From an uncultured Prevotellaceae bacterium (GTDB taxonomy: Bacteria > Bacteroidota > Bacteroidia > Bacteroidales > Bacteroidaceae), in the NCBI GenBank assembly GCA_902767775.1, contig CACXIP010000017.1:26766-90765 (forward strand): 64,000 nucleotides of DNA, given 5' to 3'. How positions within the stretch are numbered: the stretch's first letter is position 1; the number at the start of each line of letters is the position of its first letter. Made by a program: the position numbers and the translations under genes. The notes beneath the pieces were generated by a model. The model was given only the letters and a program-made list of their open reading frames with translations. It did no database searches and was not told the DNA's origin. Positions 26,218-34,959 of this stretch are shown here, in pieces.

Positions 26218-26253
26218 AAATGGCAGGATATGTATGCCATTTGCCTTTTTTTG
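26218..26253 (+). terminator. Possible intrinsic terminator after cotH
   Basis: AAATGGCA (26218-26225) pairs with TGCCATTT (26235-26242), 9-base loop, followed after GCC by a run of seven Ts. The stem is short and AT-rich, so termination may be partial. Confidence 0.4.
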
Positions 26254-26283
26254 TTTATTTTTGCCCTGTAAGAACCCCATATT

Positions 26284-27105
26284 ATGCAAAAATACGCAGA
26301 CTACATCGAACAGATAGAGATTGACTCCCTCTGGAGCGGCAGACGCCATATCAAGTGGGACCTCGACGAACACGTGAACATCCTCAGCGGTACCAACGGT
26401 CAGGGAAAGAGCACCATCATCAACAAAGTGGTGAAGGGCCTCGCCGCAGGCGGCGAATATCCGAGCCATATGCTCAAGGGCGTGCGTCTGAAGGTGTATC
26501 CCGCTGAGGCAAAATGGATACGCTATGACGTGATACGGTCGTTCGACCGTCCGCTGATGAACCTCGACACCTTGGCCAAGATGGACATGAGCCTTGCCAC
26601 CGAACTCGACTGGCAGTTGTTCCAATTGCAGCGCAAATACCTTGACTATCAGGTGAACATCGGCAACCGCATCATCGAGACACTGCAGAGCGGTGACGCC
26701 AACGCGGCCGCCAAGGCACAGCAAATCTCTGCCCCGAAGAAGCGTTTCCAGGACCTTATCGACGAGTTGTTCGCCGACACGGGCAAGACCATCGTGCGCA
26801 CCGCCAATGAGATTTACTTCTCACAGATAGGTGAGACATTGGTGCCCTATCAGTTGTCGAGCGGTGAGAAGCAGATGCTCGCCATCCTCCTCACCGTACT
26901 CATCCAGGACAACAAGCACAGCGTGCTCTTCATGGACGAGCCCGAGGTGAGTCTCCACGTAGAATGGCAGAAGCGGCTCATCGACATCGTGCTGGAGATG
27001 AACCCCAACGTGCAGATTATCCTCACCACACACTCCCCCGCCGTCGTGATGAACGGTTGGATGGACCATGTGACCGAGGTCTCCGACATCACCGACAGCT
27101 ATTGA
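26284..27105 (+). CDS. ABC-type/AAA ATP-binding protein (AriA-like partner of DUF4435)
   Basis: A compact 273-residue ABC-ATPase-fold protein of the SMC/RecF/AAA_15-AAA_21 kind. Walker A is GTNGQGKST (36-44), the signature LSSGE is at 191-195, Walker B plus catalytic Glu is VLFMDEPEVS (214-223), and the switch His is in LTTHSPAV (H250). It lacks a coiled-coil hinge and any membrane segment, so it is not an SMC or a transporter subunit. A TATTTTTG (26256-26263) is a possible -7 box. It is 24 bases upstream of a DUF4435 gene. ATPase plus DUF4435 is the layout of the PARIS anti-phage pair (AriA-AriB); here both are simply members of that type, and a defence role is inference. Confidence 0.8.
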   Translation: MQKYADYIEQIEIDSLWSGRRHIKWDLDEHVNILSGTNGQGKSTIINKVVKGLAAGGEYPSHMLKGVRLKVYPAEAKWIRYDVIRSFDRPLMNLDTLAKMDMSLATELDWQLFQLQRKYLDYQVNIGNRIIETLQSGDANAAAKAQQISAPKKRFQDLIDELFADTGKTIVRTANEIYFSQIGETLVPYQLSSGEKQMLAILLTVLIQDNKHSVLFMDEPEVSLHVEWQKRLIDIVLEMNPNVQIILTTHSPAVVMNGWMDHVTEVSDITDSY

Positions 27106-27129
27106 TTGTCACACCCATCACAAAGCACA

Positions 27130-28227
27130 ATGGCAAAGCGCCTGAGAGAATACATCAATTCCGACTATTTCAATGCCGCCAACAAGATGAGGGCAAAGGC
27201 GGCACGAAAACGTATCGCTGCTTATGTGGAAAGCTACGATGACGTGTATTTTTGGCGCATGGTGCTCAGTGAGTTTGAGGACGACAAACGTTATTTTGAG
27301 GTGATGCTGCCCTCGAAAATCAACCTATCCAAAGGCAAGAAGCAGGTGCTCATGAACCTCATCAGCAATCAGGTGGGCGAGGCGATGATAGCCTGTGTGG
27401 ATGCCGATTACGACTATCTGATGCAGGGAGTCACAGAGACATCTAAAAAAGTCATCTCCAATCCATACGTTTTCCACACCTACGTCTATGCGATAGAGAA
27501 TTTCCAGTGTTATGCCCCATCGCTGCACGATGTCTGCGTGATGACGACACTCAACGACCACCTCATCTTCGACTTCGAAGAATATCTTCGCCTCTACTCC
27601 CAAGCCATTTTCCCACTCTTTGTGTGGAGCATCTGGTATTACCGCAGGCCCAACTACGGAGACTTCTGCATCTCCGACTTCAACAAGGTCATCGAAACAG
27701 GGCATTTCACCATAGCCAATGCCTACAGCGGCATCGCCAACGTGCGCCACAAGGTGGGGCGGAAAATCATTCAGCTCCAACGCAACAACCCCGATGCCAA
27801 GGAGTCGTACCTTGCCCTGAAAGACGAGTTGAAAAAACTCGGTGTTACTCCCGACACCACCTATTTATATATTCAGGGACACCATCTCAACGACAACGTG
27901 GTGACCCCCATGCTCAACAAGGTATGCGAGCGCCTTCGCCGCGAGCGTGAGACGGAAATCCACAACAAGGCAGTGCATAACACGCAGATGCGCAACGAAC
28001 TGTCGAGCTACCAGCACAGCGTGGAGAACTTAGCTTCGATGCTGAAGAAAAATGTCGGCTATACCCGTTCTCCACAGTACCTGAAGCTCAAGGCCGACAT
28101 CCGCCGTTTCCTGAGGCGGCTTGACAAGAAAAACCAACCCAAGGACCACCCCATCCCAGATACAGTAGAAGAACAATCACCAATAACACCCATTCCAAAT
28201 GGCAACCATGAAGATAGCGTCGATTGA
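27130..28227 (+). CDS. DUF4435 (TOPRIM-like) protein, AriB-like
   Basis: A 365-residue protein whose first 130 residues fit the DUF4435/TOPRIM pattern: an acidic residue after a strand in AAYVESYDDVYFW (E34), the DxD of IACVDADYDYL (D91, D93) and YAIENFQCY (E123). TOPRIM nucleases such as OLD and AriB use this acidic set to bind metal. The remaining 230 residues are helical and charged, ending in a disordered Pro-rich tail. The frame runs back to a TTG at 27106, but the ATG at 27130 starts MAKRLREYINSDYF and is preferred. Its end overlaps the next small gene by 29 bases. Nuclease activity is inferred, not shown. Confidence 0.75.
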   Translation: MAKRLREYINSDYFNAANKMRAKAARKRIAAYVESYDDVYFWRMVLSEFEDDKRYFEVMLPSKINLSKGKKQVLMNLISNQVGEAMIACVDADYDYLMQGVTETSKKVISNPYVFHTYVYAIENFQCYAPSLHDVCVMTTLNDHLIFDFEEYLRLYSQAIFPLFVWSIWYYRRPNYGDFCISDFNKVIETGHFTIANAYSGIANVRHKVGRKIIQLQRNNPDAKESYLALKDELKKLGVTPDTTYLYIQGHHLNDNVVTPMLNKVCERLRRERETEIHNKAVHNTQMRNELSSYQHSVENLASMLKKNVGYTRSPQYLKLKADIRRFLRRLDKKNQPKDHPIPDTVEEQSPITPIPNGNHEDSVD

Positions 28228-28591
28228 GACAGCCAGATTGTTGCGCAAGCGCAGGTTCAACGAACCCACCACCGCCCACTACGACCCCCAGGGGAACCTC
28301 ATTGAACGCCCCGAGGACGGTGTGGACAAATGCTGGAACAGTCCCACATACGATGCTACTCCCAACCGAAAGGCGTATGCCGCCCCCACCCTGGCACTTG
28401 CCCAGCATTGGCTTCGTGAGAAGAAACGCTTCGATGTCCTTGTCGACCGCGAGTATTTCCTCGGCAAGGTAGGGAAATATTATGCCCGCATCTACCGCCT
28501 TCGCGACGGTGCCATGGGTGAGACCCCCAAATTCCGCAGTTATGAGAAAGCCCTTGAGGCTGGCATCATGAGAGCGCTGAGGGCGATGTAA
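28199..28591 (+). CDS. Small conserved-looking protein of unknown function
   Basis: A 130-residue basic, soluble protein with no signal peptide or membrane segment. The C-terminal half (FDVLVDREYFLGKVGKYYAR onward) looks like one small alpha/beta domain and ends in EKALEAGIMRALRAM. I do not recognise the family. An alternative ATG nine bases later (28208) would remove three residues. It overlaps the DUF4435 gene by 29 bases and lies 23 bases before the first membrane/haem-lipoprotein pair, so it is likely part of the same transcript. Confidence 0.6.
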   Translation: MATMKIASIETARLLRKRRFNEPTTAHYDPQGNLIERPEDGVDKCWNSPTYDATPNRKAYAAPTLALAQHWLREKKRFDVLVDREYFLGKVGKYYARIYRLRDGAMGETPKFRSYEKALEAGIMRALRAM

Positions 28592-28614
28592 TCATCAAGC
28601 CACCACCTGTCGTC

Positions 28615-30183
28615 ATGAGTATCAAACCAAGAATAGCAGAGATGGCCCTCGTCATGCTGTGGGGCATGGTTTGTTGGCTGTTTTTCCAGTTTTTCTACTC
28701 CTATCATTTCTTTTACCAAGAGCAGAACCAACTGTTCTTGCTATCCGGTGACTATCTCGCCACCTATTTCCAAAAACCCGGATGGGCGTCCTGCATGGTG
28801 GGCGACTTCCTCACCCAATTCTATTACTACCGTTTTGCCGGACCAGTGATTCTCACCCTCACTCTGCTTGTGATGGGCGATCTGCTGCGCAGGGCATTCG
28901 GTCTGATACGCAAAGGAGCCTGGGGATTTTGGACTGCCATGCTCATCATGACCATCGAGGCATGTTTTTACTTTCATCATGCCCATCGGCTGTCATCTGC
29001 CATGGCCATTATCGGCGGAACCATTCTTTTCCTTTTCTATGCCTTCACCACCAAGCGTTTGCCATCCTTCCTCAGAGTGGTCTTCGGTATCTGCCTGGGA
29101 CTCCTTGCCTACACCGCCGCAGGCTATGGTTGGATGATTTACACCATGCTCATTATCATCCATGACTTGGTGAAGAAAGTCAAGGTGGGTTGGTGGGGAT
29201 GCGTTTTCGCATTAGGCATGATAGTTCTCGCCATCACCACTACCAACCGTGGCTACCTGCTCAACACCGTAGCCAACCTCACCTATCCTGGAATAGGACG
29301 GCTATCCAAACCTGATTTCGAGTTGGAGAAAGTCTTTGCCACAGACAACGAATACCATTTCGGCAATTGGACAAAGGTGGAGCAACTGGTGGAGGGCGAG
29401 GAGCACCCCAATGAGATGCAACTGTTTTTCTACAACCTTGTGAAAGCCCAGAAGGGCGAACTGCCTGACCATCTGCTGAAGTTCACTCCCAACCAGCTTG
29501 GTACATTCTACGCCATTGGCCCTACGACACCCAAACTCATCATCAACAGCATGAATGAGCTATATTGGGCACTTGGCGACATGACCCTTACTGAGCGGGC
29601 AGCCATGATGACCAACGTGTTTGCCCCCAACAACCGCAATGTGCGCATGATTCAGCGCTTGGCCGAATGCAACATGGTCAGTGGTGACACACTCGCAGCA
29701 CAGAAATACCTGCGGCTGCTCAGCCATACCCTCATCTACCGCCGATGGACAAAGCGCGTCCAAGAGGACAGCGGGAAATACCTTTTAGAGAAGAGAGCCT
29801 TCATCAACCAAGCCGACACCATCCGGCTCAGCGACAATCTGCACATGGTGATGATGGAAGTGCTCGACAGCAACCCCGACAACACCGTTGCCCTTGACTA
29901 TATCCTCTGCAGCACCTTGCTGCTTAAGGACATGGACAACTTCAAGCGAGACTACGACCGATACTGTATCGCGACAAACAAGCCACGCATCAAACCTCTC
30001 TACCAACAGGCCCTGATGATTTGGCTTGCCGGCACCAATGCCTCCGAGGAAGAATGGAAGACATACATCCATGACCAGGAACAATGGCGACGGTTCCAAG
30101 ACTACAACCAACATCGTGGAGACTCCCATTTCAGCGACACCTATTGGTATTATTTCGACACCGCCAAAGCCCCAAAGATATGA
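28615..30183 (+). CDS. DUF6057-like membrane protein, copy A
   Basis: A 522-residue protein with about seven membrane helices in the first 215 residues and a helical, TPR-like soluble half. The signature after helix 1 is FYQEQNQLFLLSGDYL, then DFLTQFYYYRFAGP. The same text occurs in two neighbours (33142-34956 and 37070-38722), and I believe the family is named DUF6057 in Bacteroidales. The soluble half contains repeat-like NVRMIQRLAECNMVSGD and AAQKYLRLLSHTLIYRRW. Its stop overlaps the start of the haem-lipoprotein gene (ATGA). No function is known to me; the coupling suggests a complex with that lipoprotein. This copy diverges most from the other two. Confidence 0.75.
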   Translation: MSIKPRIAEMALVMLWGMVCWLFFQFFYSYHFFYQEQNQLFLLSGDYLATYFQKPGWASCMVGDFLTQFYYYRFAGPVILTLTLLVMGDLLRRAFGLIRKGAWGFWTAMLIMTIEACFYFHHAHRLSSAMAIIGGTILFLFYAFTTKRLPSFLRVVFGICLGLLAYTAAGYGWMIYTMLIIIHDLVKKVKVGWWGCVFALGMIVLAITTTNRGYLLNTVANLTYPGIGRLSKPDFELEKVFATDNEYHFGNWTKVEQLVEGEEHPNEMQLFFYNLVKAQKGELPDHLLKFTPNQLGTFYAIGPTTPKLIINSMNELYWALGDMTLTERAAMMTNVFAPNNRNVRMIQRLAECNMVSGDTLAAQKYLRLLSHTLIYRRWTKRVQEDSGKYLLEKRAFINQADTIRLSDNLHMVMMEVLDSNPDNTVALDYILCSTLLLKDMDNFKRDYDRYCIATNKPRIKPLYQQALMIWLAGTNASEEEWKTYIHDQEQWRRFQDYNQHRGDSHFSDTYWYYFDTAKAPKI

Positions 30184-31646
30184 AACAGAAGCATACCCTC
30201 CTTTCGGTCTTTGTCCTTATCATCATGGCGCTCACGGCATGTACCCCAACGCCCGAGAACGCCATGAAGTGCGATGCGATGCCTCCCATGTATCCCGACT
30301 ATACCGACATCACCATCCCATGCAACATCGCACCGCTCAACTTCCTTCTGCGCGATGAGGTGGATGCCGTGGAGGTCAGGGCCGTATGCGATGCAGAGAC
30401 GCTTATGGTGAATACCAAGGGCAATGAGGTGTGCTACGGACTGAAAGAATGGAAAAACTTCATGGAGAAAGCGACAGGACGGAGCGTGAAAGTGACGGTC
30501 ACCACACTGAAAGACGGACGATGGACTGAGTACCAGCCATTTTGCTGGAACGTTTCCAAAGACCCTGTCGACCCTTATCTCACCTACCGTCTGATTGAAC
30601 CCGACTACGAGATTTTCCAGAACCTCTCGTTGCACGAGCGTTGTGTGGAAAACTTCGATGAGCGAGCCATTTCCGACTACGGTCTTGTGGGCAACCGCTG
30701 CATGAACTGCCATACCTACGGCAGTCAGAGTCCCACCCTCTCGATGCTCTATGTGCGCGGTGAGGGCGGCGGTGCCATTCTCAACCGAGACGGGAAACTG
30801 TCGAAGCTCAACATCAAGACCTCCGACATGGTGTCGGGCAGCGTGTATTTCGGATTCAGTCCCAATGGCCGCTACATTGTTTTCTCAACCAACTTAATTA
30901 TTCCCGCCTTCCATGCCCGTCCCAACAAACGTCTGGAAGTATTCGACAGCGCCTCCGACGTGTATGTGGCCGACTTGGAGCAGCACACCATTCTCAGTAG
31001 CACGCTGCTCAGCGACAGTACCGTGTTTGAGACATTTCCCACCTTCTCACCCGATGGCAAGTATATCTACTACTGCGCCTCGCCCAAGGTGAGACTGCCT
31101 ATGGAACTGAAAGACATGCACTACAGCCTATGCCGTATCGCCTTCGACCAAAGCACCGGCACATTAGGTACCGAAGTCGACACGCTTTTCTCAGGCCAAG
31201 GCAACAAAACCTCCGTCTGCCATCCCCGTGTAAGTCCAGACGGGCGTTTCATCGTCTACACGGTGGCCGACTACGGCACCTTCCCCATCTGGCATCAGGA
31301 GAGCGACCTTCAGTTGATGAATCTTGAGACAGGAGCCATTGACGAGATGCAGACAGTGAACAGCGACAAGAGCGATACCTACCACAGTTGGTCGTCCACC
31401 AGCAGGTGGCTCGTCTTCGCCTCAAAGCGCGATGACGGCCTTTTCGGCAAGCCCTATTTCTGCTATATCGACCGCAAAGGCAAGGCACACAAACCCTTTG
31501 TGCTGCCTCAGAAGAATCCCCGTTTCTACGACAACAACCTGAAGTCGTTCAATGCCCCCGAAATAGGGAAAGGCCCCCTACCCTTCAACGCCATGGATGT
31601 CAAGCGTGCGGTAGAAGGCCCCTCTGTGGACTTCGGCAGCAAATAG
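30180..31646 (+). CDS. Monoheme c-type, PD40 beta-propeller lipoprotein, copy A
   Basis: A 488-residue lipoprotein. The lipobox is MALTAC (C21). A beta-rich N-terminal domain begins PMYPDYTDITIPCNIAPLNF, followed by one haem c attachment motif, CMNCH (174-178). Beta-propeller repeats of the PD40/TolB type come next: SPNGRYIVFST, FSPDGKYIYYCAS, VSPDGRFIVYTVADYG and SSTSRWLVFASKRDDG. The frame runs back to 30084, but the ATG at 30180 overlaps the upstream stop and begins the signal peptide. Haem attachment would need export and cytochrome c maturation, so the protein is placed in the periplasm, anchored to a membrane. Redox sensing or electron transfer is possible but unproven. Confidence 0.8.
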   Translation: MKQKHTLLSVFVLIIMALTACTPTPENAMKCDAMPPMYPDYTDITIPCNIAPLNFLLRDEVDAVEVRAVCDAETLMVNTKGNEVCYGLKEWKNFMEKATGRSVKVTVTTLKDGRWTEYQPFCWNVSKDPVDPYLTYRLIEPDYEIFQNLSLHERCVENFDERAISDYGLVGNRCMNCHTYGSQSPTLSMLYVRGEGGGAILNRDGKLSKLNIKTSDMVSGSVYFGFSPNGRYIVFSTNLIIPAFHARPNKRLEVFDSASDVYVADLEQHTILSSTLLSDSTVFETFPTFSPDGKYIYYCASPKVRLPMELKDMHYSLCRIAFDQSTGTLGTEVDTLFSGQGNKTSVCHPRVSPDGRFIVYTVADYGTFPIWHQESDLQLMNLETGAIDEMQTVNSDKSDTYHSWSSTSRWLVFASKRDDGLFGKPYFCYIDRKGKAHKPFVLPQKNPRFYDNNLKSFNAPEIGKGPLPFNAMDVKRAVEGPSVDFGSK

Positions 31647-31652
31647 TCTGAT

Positions 31653-33140
31653 TTATCTTATCCTCGTTTCCACACGCTGGTCGCTGCGGATGCCCCGTGC
31701 TGCAGCCTGTGCATCGAGCACCACTGGTTGGCTGGTGAAGTCAGGTGTATTGAAAGAATAGAGCGTCCCGTCATAATACTTCCATGGGTTGCGCTGAGGC
31801 AGGAGAAATGGTTTTGACATCCTGCCATCCTTGTCGACATGAGACAGATAAAGCATGGTATAATAACCATTCCCCCGTCTCGATGTGAACACAATCCACT
31901 TGGAATTCTCGCTCCAGTTGTGGTAACTGTCGGTATCGTCGCTGTTTACCTCATCCAAAGGCCGTGCCTCACCCGTCTTCAGGTCGAGCAGCCATTGGTC
32001 AGCCTCCTTGTGCCAGATGGGGAAACATCCGTAGTCGGACATGGTGAACAGCAGGAAACGACCATCGTAGGAGGGACGAGGGTGGTTGGCACTCTTGCCC
32101 ATCTGTCTTGCATTGAAGATGGTGTCGACTTCACCGACAAACGTCCCTTTCACATCATCAAAACCGATTTTGCAGAGATTATACTGTATTTCCTTGTATC
32201 CTGCCGGTATCTCCTTGGCCACGGCGGCGCAAAAATACAAGGTCTTGCCATCAGGAGAAAATACGGGATAATTCTCATAATGCTCCTTCGTCGCCACGAT
32301 GGAGTCGAGCATTATCTCGTGTTTGTCGGGCGAATAGACCAACACGTCGGAAGCATGGTCGAACACTTCAACCCGCTCTTCCGCCACTGCATGGAAAGAC
32401 TGGTTGGTCTTGTTGGTGGAGTATGCCACAAAACGCCCCGACGGATGCCAATACGGATAGACCATCGAACCTCCAAGGCTGTCGTTCTTGGCTTTCAGCA
32501 GTTCCATTACGCCATCCCGTTGGATGAGCGTTGCCCCATGGTCACCCCGGATATGGAAGGTGAACCGCTCGGGGTGGGTGCGGTCGGACACATGGCAGTT
32601 GAGGCACGCCCCAGGCACTGCCGTGTTCTCAAGGATTGCCTGTTCATGGAAGTTGGACAGGTCGCGCTGATAAAGTCCCATTCGTCCGTACACCTCATAG
32701 CCAGGAGGGATACGGCGGTAAGTGAGTCCCCACTCTCCCAGGTCATCACTGCTTACATTGACGGTAAAGTCACGGTATTGCGTCCACTTGCCATCCTTCT
32801 TCACACAAACGGTGAAGGTGAGGGCCGCTCCCTTGTTCTGTTGGGTCAGTTGGTGCCATTCCTCCACATCGAAGTCAGCATATTCGCCATTGGCATGCAG
32901 TTCTCCCCCTTTCTCTCCTCTCACCACCACATCCATGACCTCACACTCACCATAACAGTTGAAGTTGAGCGGAGCAATCTCCGCCGGGATGGTGACACCG
33001 GCATAGTCAGGGAAAATAGGCGTCAGTTGCTGCACCAGAATGGGGTCGACTGGTGATGAGGCGCATGCCCAAGCCAGCCACGACGCCACACATAAGGTGA
33101 GCATCCATGTCACACGGTTGTATCTCTTTTTCATTCTCAT
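31653..33140 (-). CDS. Monoheme c-type, PD40 beta-propeller lipoprotein, copy B
   Basis: A 495-residue paralogue of the gene it faces (30180-31646), with only six bases between their stop codons. The lipobox is LAWAC (C26), the N-terminal domain opens FPDYAGVTIPAEIAPLNF, and the haem motif is CLNCH (179-183), preceded by LTYRRIPPGYEV. Propeller repeats include HPSGRFVAYST, FSPDGKTLYFCAA, SYDGRFLLFTMSDYG and SENSKWIVFTSRRGNG. It is the last gene of a five-gene minus-strand operon and starts one base after its membrane-protein partner. A second ATG lies two codons in. Only a single CxxCH is present, so it would carry one haem. Confidence 0.8.
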   Translation of the reverse strand: MRMKKRYNRVTWMLTLCVASWLAWACASSPVDPILVQQLTPIFPDYAGVTIPAEIAPLNFNCYGECEVMDVVVRGEKGGELHANGEYADFDVEEWHQLTQQNKGAALTFTVCVKKDGKWTQYRDFTVNVSSDDLGEWGLTYRRIPPGYEVYGRMGLYQRDLSNFHEQAILENTAVPGACLNCHVSDRTHPERFTFHIRGDHGATLIQRDGVMELLKAKNDSLGGSMVYPYWHPSGRFVAYSTNKTNQSFHAVAEERVEVFDHASDVLVYSPDKHEIMLDSIVATKEHYENYPVFSPDGKTLYFCAAVAKEIPAGYKEIQYNLCKIGFDDVKGTFVGEVDTIFNARQMGKSANHPRPSYDGRFLLFTMSDYGCFPIWHKEADQWLLDLKTGEARPLDEVNSDDTDSYHNWSENSKWIVFTSRRGNGYYTMLYLSHVDKDGRMSKPFLLPQRNPWKYYDGTLYSFNTPDFTSQPVVLDAQAAARGIRSDQRVETRIR

Positions 33141-33141
33141 G

Positions 33142-34956
33142 TCAATAGATTTCCTTCATTTGTTGCTTCCCTTGCCTTTCCTTGCCCTCCTGACTCACCA
33201 ACATATACGACCAGAAGGTGTTGCCGAATGGCGGTGCTGACAGCGATGGGTCGTTCTGATTCTTCATATAGAGATTGACAAACTGCGTGAGCATATTGCA
33301 GGTGGCAGGCTCTATGCTCCACGGCATGCCCTCGAAACTGCCGTGCTGCTGGGTCCACTGCATCACCAGCGCCTGCTGGTAGGCAGTGGGGATACGGTTG
33401 AATTTGGCATATTTACCTAAAGGATAGTAGGCATTGAACCGCTCGAGGTCGCGCTGCAGCAGTTCGTAACACATCAAATACTCGAAAGCCATGCGGTTGT
33501 CATAGTTTTGCACGAAGAGCAGTCCGAGCATCTGGTCCATCTCGGTGTCGCTGAAGAGAAAGTCCTGTTTCTTCTGCCTGAACGACCTCAGCCTGCCATA
33601 GACAGGGTCTTCATTCACCTTACCTGCTTTGATTATCGCTTTCTGCTCTTTCGCCCATTTTCGGTAGAACACCGTTCTCTCCAACATTCTGAGGTATTTC
33701 ATGGCCACCTCGTGATGCCCGTTGATGATGTTGCATTCTATGATGCGCCTGGTGAGCCGTCCGCTCTTGCGGTGATTGGGTATGGCTTCCTGAGCCTCAA
33801 AAGCGTAGCGCTCGGCGTCGTTCACCATCCCGAGCCAATAGAATGTCTCGCAGGGAGGCAGCGGCGAGGTCATGTCACGCTGGAACGACGGGAACAATCC
33901 CTCAGCACCATTCTGAAAGAAGTCGAACAGCCGGTCGCTCAATTGTCCCTCCATGGCAAGGGCAAGGTTGACGCATGACACGTCGAATGGCCGGGTCGGT
34001 TGCTGCCGTTCAGCCTTCTCTATGATTTTTCCCCACTGACGGGTGCGCACAAGGAAATCATATTCTATCAAGTTGTATTTCAATGGGTCAAAGGAGTGTC
34101 CTATCACCCACCAGCCACCCACCGCCAGCACTGCGATGCTCACCAACGCCACTCTGACCGTCTTTTGTACGGCAGGCAACAAGGGCAGCAGCAGCGGCAA
34201 CAATGTGGCAACGGCCTCAATGGCAGTCTGCATGCCTGGCTGATAGACAGGATATCGATAATAGTTGATGCTTACAAAGAGGTTGAACAACGGGTATTGC
34301 AAACTTCTGGCACACAAGAGAACTACCGCCACGGCATAGACCACGCCAATGGTGCCGAATGCCAGGCTGCCCAACGAGCGGTGCTTGGACAACTCATAGA
34401 AAGCCACATAAGCCACCACCATCAGCACACACGGCCCAATCAACCAATAGATAAGAGGAACGGTAAGAATGAAAGCCACTTTCCGCAACATGTATCTTGG
34501 GAACCCCTCGTTGCCGCTCACCTGATGATAGAACAGCATGATGGCCAAGGCAAGAAGCAGTGCGACGTTGAAACTCAGCAGCACATTTTCATCTCCCATA
34601 TATGCCCACAGCATCAGCGACGGGATGAAACTGAGCGGATAATATGCACTGTTGGCCCCATTGCGGCGTGCCAACAGCCACACCATGACCTGCAAAGCCA
34701 CGCTGAGCAGTGCGAGGATGCATGCCCCAAGTACGGGAACGAAATAAAACTGGGTGAGGAACTCACCAATATAATCCGCCAGTCCGCCAGGCACCGACAT
34801 CCGCTCTTGGAAATACTCTGTATCGGTCAGAAACAACTGGTATTGTTCCTGAAAAGAGAGTACCGACATCCTCAGGAAGCCCCAATAGCATGCCACGCCG
34901 ATGCCGAACAGCAGCGAGAGCATCCATTTCCAATGTTTGAAGAGATGATTTCCCAT
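33142..34956 (-). CDS. DUF6057-like membrane protein, copy B
   Basis: A 604-residue paralogue of the proteins at 28615-30183 and 37070-38722, and the longest of the three. The signature SFQEQYQLFLTDTEYF is followed by VPGGLADYIGEFLTQFYFVP; about eight to nine helices cover residues 10-290. The helical soluble half has RLTRRIIECNIINGHHEV and MKYLRMLERTVFYRKWAK. A MDQMLGLLFVQNYDNRMAFE segment is shared closely with copy C. It lies three bases after the DUF4369 gene and one base before its lipoprotein partner, so translation is probably coupled. Confidence 0.75.
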   Translation of the reverse strand: MGNHLFKHWKWMLSLLFGIGVACYWGFLRMSVLSFQEQYQLFLTDTEYFQERMSVPGGLADYIGEFLTQFYFVPVLGACILALLSVALQVMVWLLARRNGANSAYYPLSFIPSLMLWAYMGDENVLLSFNVALLLALAIMLFYHQVSGNEGFPRYMLRKVAFILTVPLIYWLIGPCVLMVVAYVAFYELSKHRSLGSLAFGTIGVVYAVAVVLLCARSLQYPLFNLFVSINYYRYPVYQPGMQTAIEAVATLLPLLLPLLPAVQKTVRVALVSIAVLAVGGWWVIGHSFDPLKYNLIEYDFLVRTRQWGKIIEKAERQQPTRPFDVSCVNLALAMEGQLSDRLFDFFQNGAEGLFPSFQRDMTSPLPPCETFYWLGMVNDAERYAFEAQEAIPNHRKSGRLTRRIIECNIINGHHEVAMKYLRMLERTVFYRKWAKEQKAIIKAGKVNEDPVYGRLRSFRQKKQDFLFSDTEMDQMLGLLFVQNYDNRMAFEYLMCYELLQRDLERFNAYYPLGKYAKFNRIPTAYQQALVMQWTQQHGSFEGMPWSIEPATCNMLTQFVNLYMKNQNDPSLSAPPFGNTFWSYMLVSQEGKERQGKQQMKEIY

Positions 34957-34959
34957 ACG

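Noticed and set aside
27106-27129. TTG start for the DUF4435 gene
   Set aside because: An ATG eight codons later gives a better N-terminus; nothing supports the TTG.
31839-33056. A 405-codon open frame on the plus strand opposite haem-lipoprotein copy B
   Set aside because: It lies wholly antisense to a gene with clear lipobox, CxxCH and propeller motifs, and its protein matches no family pattern; it is a codon-usage shadow.
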